64,000 nucleotides of DNA. Origin: CAXXFQ01 sp963674475. Its GTDB lineage: Bacteria; Planctomycetota; Planctomycetia; Pirellulales; Thermoguttaceae. The notes below the pieces were generated by a model. That model had not been told where the DNA came from. It saw only the letters and a list, made by a program, of their open reading frames with translations, and searched no databases. Both the position numbers and the translations under genes were made by a program. Location: the NCBI GenBank assembly GCA_963674475.2, contig CAXXFQ010000019.1:722203-786202 (forward strand), given 5' to 3'. Of the stretch, positions 42,738 through 51,500 are shown piece by piece (position 1 is the stretch's first letter; the number at the start of each line of letters is the position of its first letter).

Positions 42738-43430
42738 ATGGGTTTTTCCGGCGGATTGCCGCATCCTCTCTTGTACATGGACATGCTCAAGGCCGCGACG
42801 GGCATCCACATCGGCAACCACGTGCTCTACATGTGGATGGCCATGATCATTCTCTTCGTGACCGGCCTTTTGGTCCGCAGTAAACTGCAACTGGTCCCCG
42901 GCGGCCTCCAGAACCTCTTCGAGGTCATCGTGGGCGGTCTGGAGGACTTCGTGGTCGCCAACCTCGGCCAGGAAGGACGTCAGTTCGTTCCGCTGCTGGT
43001 GACCATCTTCCTGTTCATCCTGACCATGAACTACACCGGCCTCATTCCCGGCTGTGACGCTCCCACCGCGAACATCAACACCAACGCCGCCATGGCGATC
43101 ATCGTGTTCCTGTTCTACCAGGGCGTCGGCATCAAGAAATGGGGCTTCGGCTACATCAAGCACTTCATGGGCCCGGTCAGCTTCCTGGCCCCGCTCATGC
43201 TCATCCTCGAGCCCATCTCCCACATCGCGCGGCCGCTCAGCCTGACGCTTCGTCTCTTCGGCAACATCCGCGGTGAGGAAATCGTGCTCATCCTGCTGTT
43301 CATGCTGGCTCCGGTGCTCGGCACCCTGCCCATGTACTTCCTGTTCATTCTGGCGAAAACCATCCAGGCGTTCATCTTCTTCATGCTGACGATGATCTAC
43401 CTGCAGGGTTCCATCGAGCACGCTCACTAG
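42738..43430 (+). CDS. atpB: F0F1 ATP synthase subunit a
   Basis: The 230-residue membrane stator subunit that, with the c-ring, forms the ion channels. The essential Arg is in the helix SLTLRLFGNIRGEE, preceded by PISHIARP. The MNYTGLIPGCDAPTANIN loop and the C-terminal IQAFIFFMLTMIYLQGSIEH are also typical. AAGGAGG precedes ATG 42738 by seven bases, so the in-frame TTG at 42732 is not the start. The b and delta subunits are not here; they and F1 are expected in another operon, as is known for Desulfovibrio. Confidence 0.95.
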   Translation: MGFSGGLPHPLLYMDMLKAATGIHIGNHVLYMWMAMIILFVTGLLVRSKLQLVPGGLQNLFEVIVGGLEDFVVANLGQEGRQFVPLLVTIFLFILTMNYTGLIPGCDAPTANINTNAAMAIIVFLFYQGVGIKKWGFGYIKHFMGPVSFLAPLMLILEPISHIARPLSLTLRLFGNIRGEEIVLILLFMLAPVLGTLPMYFLFILAKTIQAFIFFMLTMIYLQGSIEHAH

Positions 43431-43505
43431 AGCACGCTCGCTCACATTGGGGAAATGGTCCTTGGACCAAAACAATATTAAATGATTCCATTTGGAGGAT
43501 TCAAA

Positions 43506-43814
43506 ATGAAAATCGCTAAGATTCTGTTCACCACCCTGGCCATGGTCCTGGTTGCTTCCATCGCTTTCGCTTCCGAAGGCGCCGATCCCGTCATGTCCGC
43601 CAAAGCCTACGCCACCGCCATCGGCATGGGCATCGCCGCCGGTCTCTGCGGCATCGGCCAGGGCATGGGCCTCAAGGGCGCCTGCGAAGGCATCGCCCGC
43701 AACCCCGAAGCTGGCGGCCAGCTGACCACCACCCTGATCCTCGGCCTCGCCTTCATCGAGTCCCTGGCTATTTACGGCCTGGTTGTCTGCTTGATCCTGC
43801 TCTTCGTCGTCTAG
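43506..43814 (+). CDS. atpE: F0F1 ATP synthase subunit c, with signal-like N-terminal leader
   Basis: Rotor subunit of F0, 102 residues. The first 26 residues (MKIAKILFTTLAMVLVASIA, then FASEGA) read as a cleavable signal peptide, which most c subunits lack. The mature hairpin has the GIGQGMGLKGACEGIARNPE loop and the ion-binding Glu in the FIESLAIYGLVV helix. Gln in GIGQG together with Glu-Ser and the Tyr four residues later are part of the sodium-binding signature, although the usual Thr after Ser is Leu. GGAGG selects ATG 43506. A terminator follows. Confidence 0.93.
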   Translation: MKIAKILFTTLAMVLVASIAFASEGADPVMSAKAYATAIGMGIAAGLCGIGQGMGLKGACEGIARNPEAGGQLTTTLILGLAFIESLAIYGLVVCLILLFVV

Positions 43815-43840
43815 TTTCAGACCGACAATAGCGACCCCAA

Positions 43841-43865
43841 AGGGAGGCTTCGGCCTCCCTTTTTC
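43841..43865 (+). terminator. Rho-independent terminator after atpE
   Basis: AGGGAGGC - TTCG - GCCTCCCT, a perfect stem with a stable UUCG tetraloop, followed by TTTTTC. It separates the F0 genes from rex. Confidence 0.93.
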
Positions 43866-43875
43866 TGCCTTTTTC

Positions 43876-43893
43876 TTGTTAAAAAATTCACAT
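43876..43893 (+). promoter_or_regulatory. Candidate Rex operator in front of rex
   Basis: TTGTTAA-AAAA-TTCACAT matches the Rex site TTGTKAA-N4-TTMACAA except at the last base. It lies 40 bases before the rex start codon, which suggests autoregulation. Confidence 0.65.
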
Positions 43894-43932
43894 ATTTGAC
43901 CGTGTGAATGATCCCGTACGAGACGCCGAAAC

Positions 43933-44565
43933 ATGAAAAGTGAACACATCCCAAAAGCCACCATCGGCCGCCTGGCTGTCTACATCCAGGTGCTCGAAAA
44001 TCTGCTCAGGGACGGGAACGACGTCATTTCCTCCGAGAAACTGGCCCGCGCCTGCTCGGTCAACTCCTCGCAAATTCGCAAGGACTTGGCCTATTTCGGC
44101 GAATTCGGCGTGCGCGGTGTGGGCTACTACGTTCAGGAACTCATCACCTCCATCAAACAGTCGCTCGGCATCGACCGCGTCTGGAAATGCGCGCTCATCG
44201 GCGTGGGCAACATGGGCACCGCCCTGCTGCGGCACCATGATTTCGGACGCCGGGGCTTCCAGATCTGCGCCGCCTTCGACTGCGACCCCGACAAGATCGG
44301 CCTCGAATTCGAGGGCATGGAAATCGTCTGTCCCACACACCTCAAGGAACAGGCGCCCGAACTCAATCTCGAGATCGGCATCATCGCCACGCCGCCCGAC
44401 CGCGCCCAACGCGCCGCCAACCACCTCGTGGATGCCAATATTCGCGGCATCATCAATTTCGCGCCCTCACGCATCAACGTCCCGCCACACATCCCGGTGG
44501 AGTACGTTGACTTCTTCGATCACCTCTACGCCATAGCCTTCCAGATCACCCTGGGCAGCGATTAG
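43933..44565 (+). CDS. rex: Redox-sensing transcriptional repressor Rex
   Basis: Senses the NADH/NAD+ ratio and releases DNA when NADH binds. The 210-residue protein has an N-terminal winged helix (KATIGRLAVYIQVLENLL, SEKLARACSVNSSQIRKDLA, FGEFGVRGVGY) and a Rossmann domain with ALIGVGNMGTALLRH as the nucleotide loop, ending with a domain-swapping helix (VDFFDHLYAIAFQI). Position next to the F0 genes matches other Desulfovibrio genomes. Candidate operators stand before both rex and the atp genes. Confidence 0.95.
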   Translation: MKSEHIPKATIGRLAVYIQVLENLLRDGNDVISSEKLARACSVNSSQIRKDLAYFGEFGVRGVGYYVQELITSIKQSLGIDRVWKCALIGVGNMGTALLRHHDFGRRGFQICAAFDCDPDKIGLEFEGMEIVCPTHLKEQAPELNLEIGIIATPPDRAQRAANHLVDANIRGIINFAPSRINVPPHIPVEYVDFFDHLYAIAFQITLGSD

Positions 44566-44582
44566 CCTTAGCCTTCTGGGAA

Positions 44583-44670
44583 TGCCTCCGGCGGGCCTAC
44601 CGGCGGTCGCCTCGCCGGCGGGGCGTCTCCGACGGCCTAAGGCCGAGGGCCTTAGGAATCCCATAGGCGC
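44583..44670. repeat. Hairpin repeat related to the element at 14014-14056
   Basis: On the minus strand: GGGATTCCTAAGGCC, loop, GGCCTTAGGCCGTCGGAGAC, and further on GCCGGAGGCATTCC. The order GATTCCTAAG, hairpin, CTTAGGCCG, CGGAG is shared with the copy at about 14011-14056. The stem is CCTAAGGCC (44636-44644) with GGCCTTAGG (44648-44656). The element follows rex and may also act as its terminator. Confidence 0.55.
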
Positions 44671-44781
44671 ATCCGCGCGTCCGTGCGGGCGCGTTTAGTC
44701 GTGCGTTTTGGCGGTTAGGGTTGTGCGGCAAGGTCGTGCGGCGCGGGACGGACTGGGCGTCCGACCCGCCGGGCCGGGTAA

Positions 44782-44860
44782 CGGTTTGAGCCGGAGGAAA
44801 CGGGTGGGAGTCCGTGCCGTTTCGCCGGGCAAGGTCAGCCGTTTCCTTCGGCTCAAACCG
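44782..44860. repeat. Long imperfect inverted repeat in a gene-free stretch
   Basis: Two 22-base arms (44782-44803 and 44839-44860, CGGTTTGAGCCGG and CTTCGGCTCAAACCG at the outer ends) match with a single mismatch around a 35-base spacer. It sits in the 44566-45056 gap, which has no coding sequence I can support. It could be a small RNA, a transposon-related element or an end of a decayed repeat. No RNA family is recognised. Confidence 0.5.
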
Positions 44861-45024
44861 GGAGGGGGGTTGAAAGGCGAGTGTGTTGAAGGGAATGATT
44901 GCCTCTTCGCAGCATTTGAAAAAAATTTTCCTTCGAGTCCCGCCAAAGCGAAGCAGCGAAGCGCCCTTCGCGTCATCCACGAAAGCACCCTGACGTAGTG
45001 AGGCTTGCGATAGCAGGCCGGGTC

Positions 45025-45062
45025 GCATAAAGAAAGCTGCCCTTGGGCAGCTTTCTTTATGC
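45025..45062. terminator. Bidirectional terminator at the phoB stop codon
   Basis: Perfect 18-bp stem GCATAAAGAAAGCTGCCC / GGGCAGCTTTCTTTATGC with a two-base centre. It includes the TAA stop of the minus-strand regulator gene. Confidence 0.85.
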
Positions 45063-45743
45063 CTTGAATCGGTATCCGACGCCTCGGACCGTCTCGATCC
45101 AGTCCGCGAAGGGGCCGAGTTTCTGGCGCAGGCGCCGTACGTGGGTGTCCACCGTGCGGGAGTAGCCCTCGAAATGGGTGTCCCAGACAGTGTCCAGGAG
45201 GTTGTCGCGGGTCTGGACCTTGCCCGCGCCCGAGATGAGCACGGTGAGCAGCTTGAATTCCGTGGCCGTGAGGGTGACGTCCTCGCCGTCGATCTCGACC
45301 TGGTGCGCCTCGAAGTCGATCTTGAGGCCTTCGCGCTCCCAGAGCTTGGGGGCGTTGGGTTCGGGCGCGCCCGAGCGGCGCAGGACCGCCTTGATGCGCA
45401 GCACCAGCTCGCGGGGTGAGAACGGCTTGACCACGTAGTCGTCCGCGCCGAGTTCCAGGCCGACGATCTTGTCGATCTCCTCGCCCTTGGCGGTGAGCAT
45501 GATCACCGGGATGCGCGAAAGCTCCGGGGTGCTCTTCAGGCGGCGGCAGACCTCCAGGCCGTCCATGCCGGGCATCATAAGGTCGAGCAGGATGATCTCC
45601 GGGCGGAAGGCGTCGGCCAGGCCGATGCCGGACTGGCCGTCCTCGGCGGCGGCTACGTCGAACCCGGCGGCGGCCAGGTTGTATTTCAGCAGTTCGCGGG
45701 TGTCCCTATGGTCTTCGATGACCAGAATCTTATGGGCTGACAC
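45057..45743 (-). CDS. PhoB/OmpR-family response regulator
   Basis: A 228-residue two-component regulator. The receiver has the acidic pair in LVIEDHRDT, the phosphorylated Asp in EIILLDLMMPGMDG, and the KPFSPRELVLR switch lysine. The DNA-binding winged helix has LTATEFKLLTVLI, then SRTVDTHVRRLRQKLG and ETVRGVGYRF. It looks like PhoB/PhoP, but no histidine kinase gene is beside it, so the partner and signal are unknown. Three near-identical ten-base repeats lie just upstream and could be its own binding sites. Confidence 0.9.
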   Translation of the reverse strand: MSAHKILVIEDHRDTRELLKYNLAAAGFDVAAAEDGQSGIGLADAFRPEIILLDLMMPGMDGLEVCRRLKSTPELSRIPVIMLTAKGEEIDKIVGLELGADDYVVKPFSPRELVLRIKAVLRRSGAPEPNAPKLWEREGLKIDFEAHQVEIDGEDVTLTATEFKLLTVLISGAGKVQTRDNLLDTVWDTHFEGYSRTVDTHVRRLRQKLGPFADWIETVRGVGYRFKA

Positions 45744-45765
45744 GGTGAGTCTCCTTGGCGAAAAT

Positions 45766-45845
45766 GAAATGTTACGGCCAGCTATATCCCACCTTGTGTT
45801 AAGGAAATGTTACACCTTGGTAACTTTATCACGACGAAATGTCAC
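45766..45845. promoter_or_regulatory. Three direct repeats upstream of the response regulator
   Basis: GAAATGTTAC at 45766-45775 and 45804-45813 and GAAATGTCAC at 45836-45845 lie 38 and 32 bases apart in the 285-base divergent gap between the regulator gene and the small ORF at 46029. Repeated half-sites like this suit an OmpR-type regulator, so autoregulation is inferred. Confidence 0.4.
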
Positions 45846-46028
45846 TTATTCCATGGGACACCCTTCCGGGCGCTTTCCGGGCGTTTTCGCGTCCCGGATG
45901 ACATTTTTGTAACATGTTTGATTAATGAACTAAATTTTTGTTTCCCGGACCCCTTAAGCAGTCGGGCAGGCGCGCCGATAGTACAGGTAACAACGCTCGG
46001 AAATCAGCGTGGAACGGGAGACGAAGCA

Positions 46029-46244
46029 ATGTATTTTCACGGATTCGACAAGAAATTCCCTTCGGGCAGCAAGTATTGGACGATGTACGATGACCAGCTC
46101 ATCGGCATGTTGTTTTCAAAGATAGTGAACAAGACCATGAGCGTGGAGCACTGCGACGCGGACTCCGAGGAGCTGGTGGACGAGATGGTCCACAACCTGT
46201 TCGATCTCTGCTTTTACATCAACAAGGATTTTCACGACTGTTAG
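46029..46244 (+). CDS. Small conserved-looking protein of unknown function
   Basis: A 71-residue acidic protein (MYFHGFDKKFPSGSKYWTMY, then DDQLIGMLFSKIVN, ending DLCFYINKDFHDC) rich in aromatic residues. There is no signal peptide or known motif. A GGGAGA site precedes the ATG and a strong terminator follows, which supports expression as a single gene. I do not recognise a family. Confidence 0.6.
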   Translation: MYFHGFDKKFPSGSKYWTMYDDQLIGMLFSKIVNKTMSVEHCDADSEELVDEMVHNLFDLCFYINKDFHDC

Positions 46245-46288
46245 CGGAAGCCCGCCTGTCGTACGATCGGTCATATCCATTTTGAGGA

Positions 46289-46316
46289 GAGGCCCGGAGC
46301 GGTTCCGGGCCTTTTC
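46289..46316 (+). terminator. Rho-independent terminator after the small ORF
   Basis: GGCCCGGA - GCGG - TTCCGGGCC hairpin followed by TTTTC. It separates the small gene from the convergent DUF3089 gene. Confidence 0.85.
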
Positions 46317-46346
46317 TTTTGCTCGTCCAGCCGGAGGCGGTTCCCG

Positions 46347-47345
46347 TTACGGCTGTTTTTCCTGGAAAGCCTTGATGCGCAGGGCCGCGTTGGCCTTGAT
46401 GTTCTCGTAGAACAGCGAGTAGTCGAAGGGGTGGTACACGCCCTTGGGGAAGGTCGGGGAGTCGAAGGCGACCAGGGCCGGGTCGGCGGGCTTGACCACC
46501 AGGCCGGAGTCCTTGACCTGGGCCGGGGTGAAGTGCGGATACACCTTGCTGGTCCCGTCGGCGTTGAAGAAGCGCGCCCCGAGATTGAGGGTGGCGGGCG
46601 CGAGTTCGCCCGTGGTCGTCCAGGTCAGGGGATTGGTGACGACCGCTCCCCGGCGGATGGTGGGGGCAACGTTCTGCCGTCCTTCGGCCACGGTGTTGTA
46701 GGAGATGAAGCAGTTGATCTGGTCGGCCGAGGTGCACATGGCCAGCGTCGGGTTCTGCCGGAGGTCCTCTCCGGTGATGGACCAGCCGATGATGTAGGCG
46801 GCCACGAGCTGGTTTTCAGCGCCGAGCGCGCCCCAGTTCTCCAACGCGAGCAGGACCAGCAGGTTGGACCCCTGGCTGTGTCCGGCCAGGATGAACGGGC
46901 GGCCGTTGTTGAGGTGGTTCAGGTAGTGGTTGAAGGCGCGCCACACGTCCTTTTTGCCGTACTCCAGGAGCGCATTGCGTTGCTCCTCGGGCAGGCCCAG
47001 CCCGGCCAAGTTCATCTGCCGGTACAGGGGTGCGTACACGTTGGCCTGGCCCGCAAAGACGCTGGCCTGGCGGGCCAGGGTGGGCGCGGCCATGTCGCGG
47101 GACTCGGGCGCGGCCGGGTCCATGAGCCAGTGTTCGCGGTCCGCGAGCACGGTGGGGTAGACCCAGAACACGTCCACCGGGTGCTCATCCGGGTCAGCGG
47201 GCAGGGCGAGCCAGTTCTCGGGCTGCTCGTAGTCCGGGTCGGCGGGCGCACCGGCCGCGTCGAAGTCCGGCATGGGTTGCCCGGCCAAGGCCGGGGCCTG
47301 AACCAGGAACAGGGCCAGGAACAGGGCAATGAGAAGTCGGCGCAT
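46347..47345 (-). CDS. DUF3089-family secreted alpha/beta hydrolase
   Basis: A 332-residue protein with a signal peptide (LLIALFLALFLVQAPALAG). DUF3089 features: the PVDVFWVYPTV start of the domain, the nucleophile elbow in FILAGHSQGS, and the FISYNTVAEG region. The Ser-containing GHSQG suggests lipase or esterase type chemistry, but no substrate is known. It is adjacent to, and in the same direction as, the DegT-type aminotransferase upstream (stop and start meet), so the two share a transcript. Confidence 0.85.
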   Translation of the reverse strand: MRRLLIALFLALFLVQAPALAGQPMPDFDAAGAPADPDYEQPENWLALPADPDEHPVDVFWVYPTVLADREHWLMDPAAPESRDMAAPTLARQASVFAGQANVYAPLYRQMNLAGLGLPEEQRNALLEYGKKDVWRAFNHYLNHLNNGRPFILAGHSQGSNLLVLLALENWGALGAENQLVAAYIIGWSITGEDLRQNPTLAMCTSADQINCFISYNTVAEGRQNVAPTIRRGAVVTNPLTWTTTGELAPATLNLGARFFNADGTSKVYPHFTPAQVKDSGLVVKPADPALVAFDSPTFPKGVYHPFDYSLFYENIKANAALRIKAFQEKQP

Positions 47346-48509
47346 CTAGGCCTCCAGGCAGAGTTTGACGGCCTTGATCACGTCGGCCACGTCGTCGTCC
47401 GTGAGCTTGGCCGACAGGGGCAGGCTCACGGTCTGGCGGCCCAGGGCCACGGCCTGGGGCGTGTCCTCCAGCTTCCAGCCGAAGCGGTCGCGGTAGTAGG
47501 GGTGTTCCGGGATGGACAGGTAGTGGACCCCGCAGCCGATGTTTTCGCGGTTCATGCGCGTCAGGAACTGGTCGCGGTCGATGCCCGCGTACACCGGGTC
47601 GATCATCAGGGTGTAGAGGTGCCGGGCGTGCCGGGTGTCCGGCTCCTCGGGCGCGGGCAGCCCCACGGGCAGGGCGGCGAACGCCTCCTGGTAGATGTCC
47701 CAGACCTCGCAGCGGCGGATGAAGCTTTCCTCGACACGGGCGAGCTGGTGGATGCCGATGGCGGCCTGGATGTCCATCATGTTGTACTTGAACCCGGCGT
47801 GGATGACCTCGTAGTGCTTGTACCCGTCGTCCGAGAACCGTTTCCAGGCGTCGGCGGACATGCCGTGCAGCCCGAGCACCTTGACGGTCTGGATGTCCTC
47901 GGCGGTGCGGGCCATGACCATGCCGCCCTCGCCGGTGACCACGTTCTTGGTCACGTAGAACGAGAAGCAGCCGAAGTCGCCGAAGGTCCCGGCATGGCGG
48001 CCCTTGTAGGTGGTCTCAATGGCGTGGGCGCAGTCCTCCACCACCTTGAGGCCGTGTTCGTCGGCGATGGCCATGATCCCGTCCATGTCGCAGGCGCGGC
48101 CCGCGAAGTGCACGGGCAGGATGGCCCGGGTGCGGTCCGTGATCTTTTCGCGGATGGCGTCCGGGTCGATGTTCATGGTCTTGGGGTTCACGTCGGCCAG
48201 GACCGGGGTGCAGCCCGCGTGGATAATGGCGTTGACCGAGGCGCAGAAGGTCAGCGGCGTGGTGATGATCTCGTCGCCGGGCTTGAGGTCCAGGGCCACC
48301 AGGCTCAGGTGCAGGGCCGCGGTGCAGGAGTTGCAGGCCGCAGCGTGGCCGGTGCCGAGGTAGGCGGCGAAGTCCTTTTCGAACCGGGCCACCTTGGGAC
48401 CGGTGCCGAGCCAGCCGGACTTCAGGGAGGCGGTTACTTCATCTATCTCTTCCTGCCCGATGAGGGGCGAGCCGAAGACCAGGAAATTATCTTTGGTACG
48501 AACGGGCAT
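47346..48509 (-). CDS. DegT/DnrJ/EryC1-family aminotransferase
   Basis: PLP-dependent sugar aminotransferase of 387 residues. Start region SPLIGQEEIDEVTASLKSGW, cofactor region CNSCTAALHLSL, the Asp-containing HGLKVVEDCAHAIET, and the lysine that binds PLP in FSFYVTKNVVTGEGGM. Such enzymes make 3-amino or 4-amino nucleotide sugars for LPS, capsule or glycoprotein. No cognate dehydratase gene is adjacent, so the sugar cannot be named. Confidence 0.92.
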   Translation of the reverse strand: MPVRTKDNFLVFGSPLIGQEEIDEVTASLKSGWLGTGPKVARFEKDFAAYLGTGHAAACNSCTAALHLSLVALDLKPGDEIITTPLTFCASVNAIIHAGCTPVLADVNPKTMNIDPDAIREKITDRTRAILPVHFAGRACDMDGIMAIADEHGLKVVEDCAHAIETTYKGRHAGTFGDFGCFSFYVTKNVVTGEGGMVMARTAEDIQTVKVLGLHGMSADAWKRFSDDGYKHYEVIHAGFKYNMMDIQAAIGIHQLARVEESFIRRCEVWDIYQEAFAALPVGLPAPEEPDTRHARHLYTLMIDPVYAGIDRDQFLTRMNRENIGCGVHYLSIPEHPYYRDRFGWKLEDTPQAVALGRQTVSLPLSAKLTDDDVADVIKAVKLCLEA

Positions 48510-48599
48510 GTCCGCAGTGCTCCTTGCAGAATGTTTCGGATGGAGTGATTTAGCAGATTAGCGGGCGGGGGTAAATGGCGGGGAGAAGGGGAGCGGCGG

Positions 48600-51500
48600 T
48601 CAGAAGCTCCAGGAGACCCCGGTGTTCAGGGCCACGTCCGGGGCGGCGTAGTGGTCGTTGCCCAAGGCGAAGGTGACGCGGGAGAACATCTCGGTGCGTT
48701 CGCCGGGGCGGTACTTGACCCCGCCGCCGACCTCGGCCCAGTCGTGATCGATGGTGCCGCCGCCGTAGGAGAAATCGGTCAGGCCGACCAGGTAGCCCTC
48801 CATGGACGGGCCTTTCTCGTCGAACCGGTGCGACCACGCTCCCCAGCCCCAGAGGTCCAGGTTTTCCCATTGCGTGCAGCGCAGCTCCGCGCCGAGCCGC
48901 GCCTTGTTCATGACGTCCCTGCGCTCGTCGAAATGGGCGGGGAAGGGGGTGTCGGTCTCGGTGTAGGCGTCCAGGATCGTGGCCTGGAGGTCGTACTCCA
49001 CGTAGGGCTGCACCGCCAGGACCGGGGTCAGGGGGTGGATGTATCCCAGGTGCCCGCTCAGGGAGAAGACGTGCCCCTCGGTGTCCCCCTTGGCGACCGT
49101 GCTCCCGGCCCCGTTGGTGTACCCCCGGTTGAGTTCCAGGCTGGCCCGTTCGTAGAGCGCGCCGAGCTTGGCCCGCCAGCCGTAGGGTTCCGGGGCGTAG
49201 CTCAGGAACGCGCCGGGGCCGAACATGTTCGAGATCTGTTTGCCGTTGTATTGCAGGTCCACGGAGCGGCGGCCCATGAACATGCCGGTGCCCAGGGTCA
49301 GGCCGTCCGTGAGCGGCAGGCTGATGCCGAAGCCGCCCTCGCCGCCCATGTCGTCGCCCGGCACCGAGGGAGCCGTAATTACGATAGAGCTTTGTCCATT
49401 GGCAAAGACGGGGGCCGGGTTGCCGTCGGTATCAAGCGCGAAGAGTACGATGCCTTCATCGTTCGTACCAGTGGCAAACATGATATTGGCATAGATGGAA
49501 CCTTCCGTGTTGAGTGGTCCCTGTTCCAGGCCGGTGAAATCAATGTCACCGTTGTAGAGCAAGGTCATGACCGGGCCTATCGCATTGCCGTCGTCGTCCG
49601 TCTTGGCCAGGAGCTCTGCCGCCTCCTCGCTGTCACTGTCTTCCGGCGGAAGCGTGAAACCGATTTTGAGAGGATCGTCCACGGTGAAGATATTACCGGC
49701 ATCGTCACTGGCATACAGTGCGCCATTGATGAAGGTCAGGCCGGTGATCATGCCGTTGGTACCGCCATCAACAGTGAGAACATCGTCGGTAACCGTCGCA
49801 CTGAGTCCAACATTGGCGGCGGTGATGGCAGCTTCCAGTTTCGCCGCAATTTCTGCGCCAGTTTCACCAAAGGTAATTTCGATGATCGTATTGTCCGTGT
49901 TGCTGAGTCCGTCAGCGGAACTTCCTTCTCGCTTCATCTGGCTTTCAGTACTAAAGGTACCATCGGTTGCGTCGGGGAACGCGAGCCGATTTCCGCTGGT
50001 GTGGGTCGTGATACCTTCATCCGCCATCACGTCCCTGATTTTGACGATAACTTCCATTTCTCCCATGCCACTGCGGATTTCAATGAAAGTATAGTCTTCA
50101 TTGGTGGGATATTCGCCAACAAAACTGATGTCGGTTTCTTCGGCAAGACCGGCATCGTTGTAGCCCAGGTCGCCTTGCAATGAAACGACGCCATTGTTGT
50201 AACTTGCGGTAACATTGAAGCCGCTCGCATTGTTGATGGCGTTCACGATAGCCGCTCCAAGGTCAGCCGTGCTCGTAACGTACTTGAGATCGATTGCTTC
50301 CGCACCGGCGGAAACGGTTTCATCTCTGTCAAACTCGAACGTTTTGTAACCGTTCGCATCACGCAACGCGAAAGACTTGCCCTCGCCGATATTGTAGCCG
50401 TCTCCGGCGATGTCCTCCAGGCTGATGTAAGGATCATGATAGAACATGAATTTTTCGGTGCCACCTGGAAGTTCAATCTCGAACGTACTCTTGTCCGCCG
50501 GGGTTCCTTCAATGTCTACAACCAAACCTAAGTCGTATTCAAGTGTGAGGCCGTCCAGAGACAATACATTACCATCATAGATTGCGGAAGCAGGTTTGAT
50601 GGTATACGGGGACGTGCCCGCCGCAAGTTGGCTCCACGGAAGGATATTAGACGGAAGGATGTCGCCGGGATCGTCGTTGAGGCCGGGCCACTGCAATGCC
50701 GTGCCATCGGGATTGAAGACATACAGCAGGTTTTCGGTGAAATCGCCACCCGCACCACCGGCAGAGTGATTTCCGACTGCGATAAAGCTACCCGGTTGGA
50801 TGGGACCGCCGATGAGACTGTCCGGGAGATAGGCCATCGCTTCGAAAAGGATTCCGCCATGCTCGTATTCCGTTGCTGAGCCATCGTCATTAATGTAAGC
50901 GGTGATGCCGTCGTTCACTTGAGAGAGTTGGCTACCGTCTTCCGGTGAGAACTGGGTATAAAGGCCCTGGTTTTCCTCGGTTGGGTCGTATGCGCCTGCG
51001 GTTAACGAGTAGAGACGACCATCGGCACGCATGATGATATCGCGATAGCCATAGCCATTTTCTGCCACACCGGGTAAATAGTTGGCACCGGCGCCGGTGA
51101 CGTCGGTGAGCACTTGGCCGGTGTACGGGTTGACCGTGTAAAGGTCGCCGCCAGAGGTGACATAGAGGACTACATCGTCCAGTGTATATTCTTCCGCGTA
51201 CACGTTGAGGCTGATTGGATCACCATTTTCATCGGTGGTGGGGAAGAGCGAGTTATACGGGGAGCCCGCGACGTACGATTCGCCGGATGTGCCGATTTGA
51301 TCTTCAGCGACGCGTGTGGTCGAGTTGACCGGCTCAACGCGAAGATCAACTTGGCTGAGTGCTTCGGCGACCATGGTTTTGTTGGTCACGGCGACGTAGT
51401 AGGTGCTGTCGCTGCTTTCGAGGAGGTTGACGGAACCGATGAATGGGTCGTCCGTACCATAGCTACCTCGCATCAATTCGTCCATGCTCGGACCGTTAAG

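Noticed and set aside
43887..43908. TTCACA-N10-TGTGAA as an Fnr/HcpR-type site before rex
   Set aside because: Spacing and orientation do not fit those consensus sites; the overlapping Rex-type palindrome is a better reading.
49300..49450. Assembly chimera between a host contig and planctomycete DNA at the composition break
   Set aside because: The reading frame continues without interruption through the break in a 10.8-kb gene and the barrel makes sense as the C-terminus; a random join would keep frame only one time in three. It is not fully excluded, so read-level checking is suggested in the findings.
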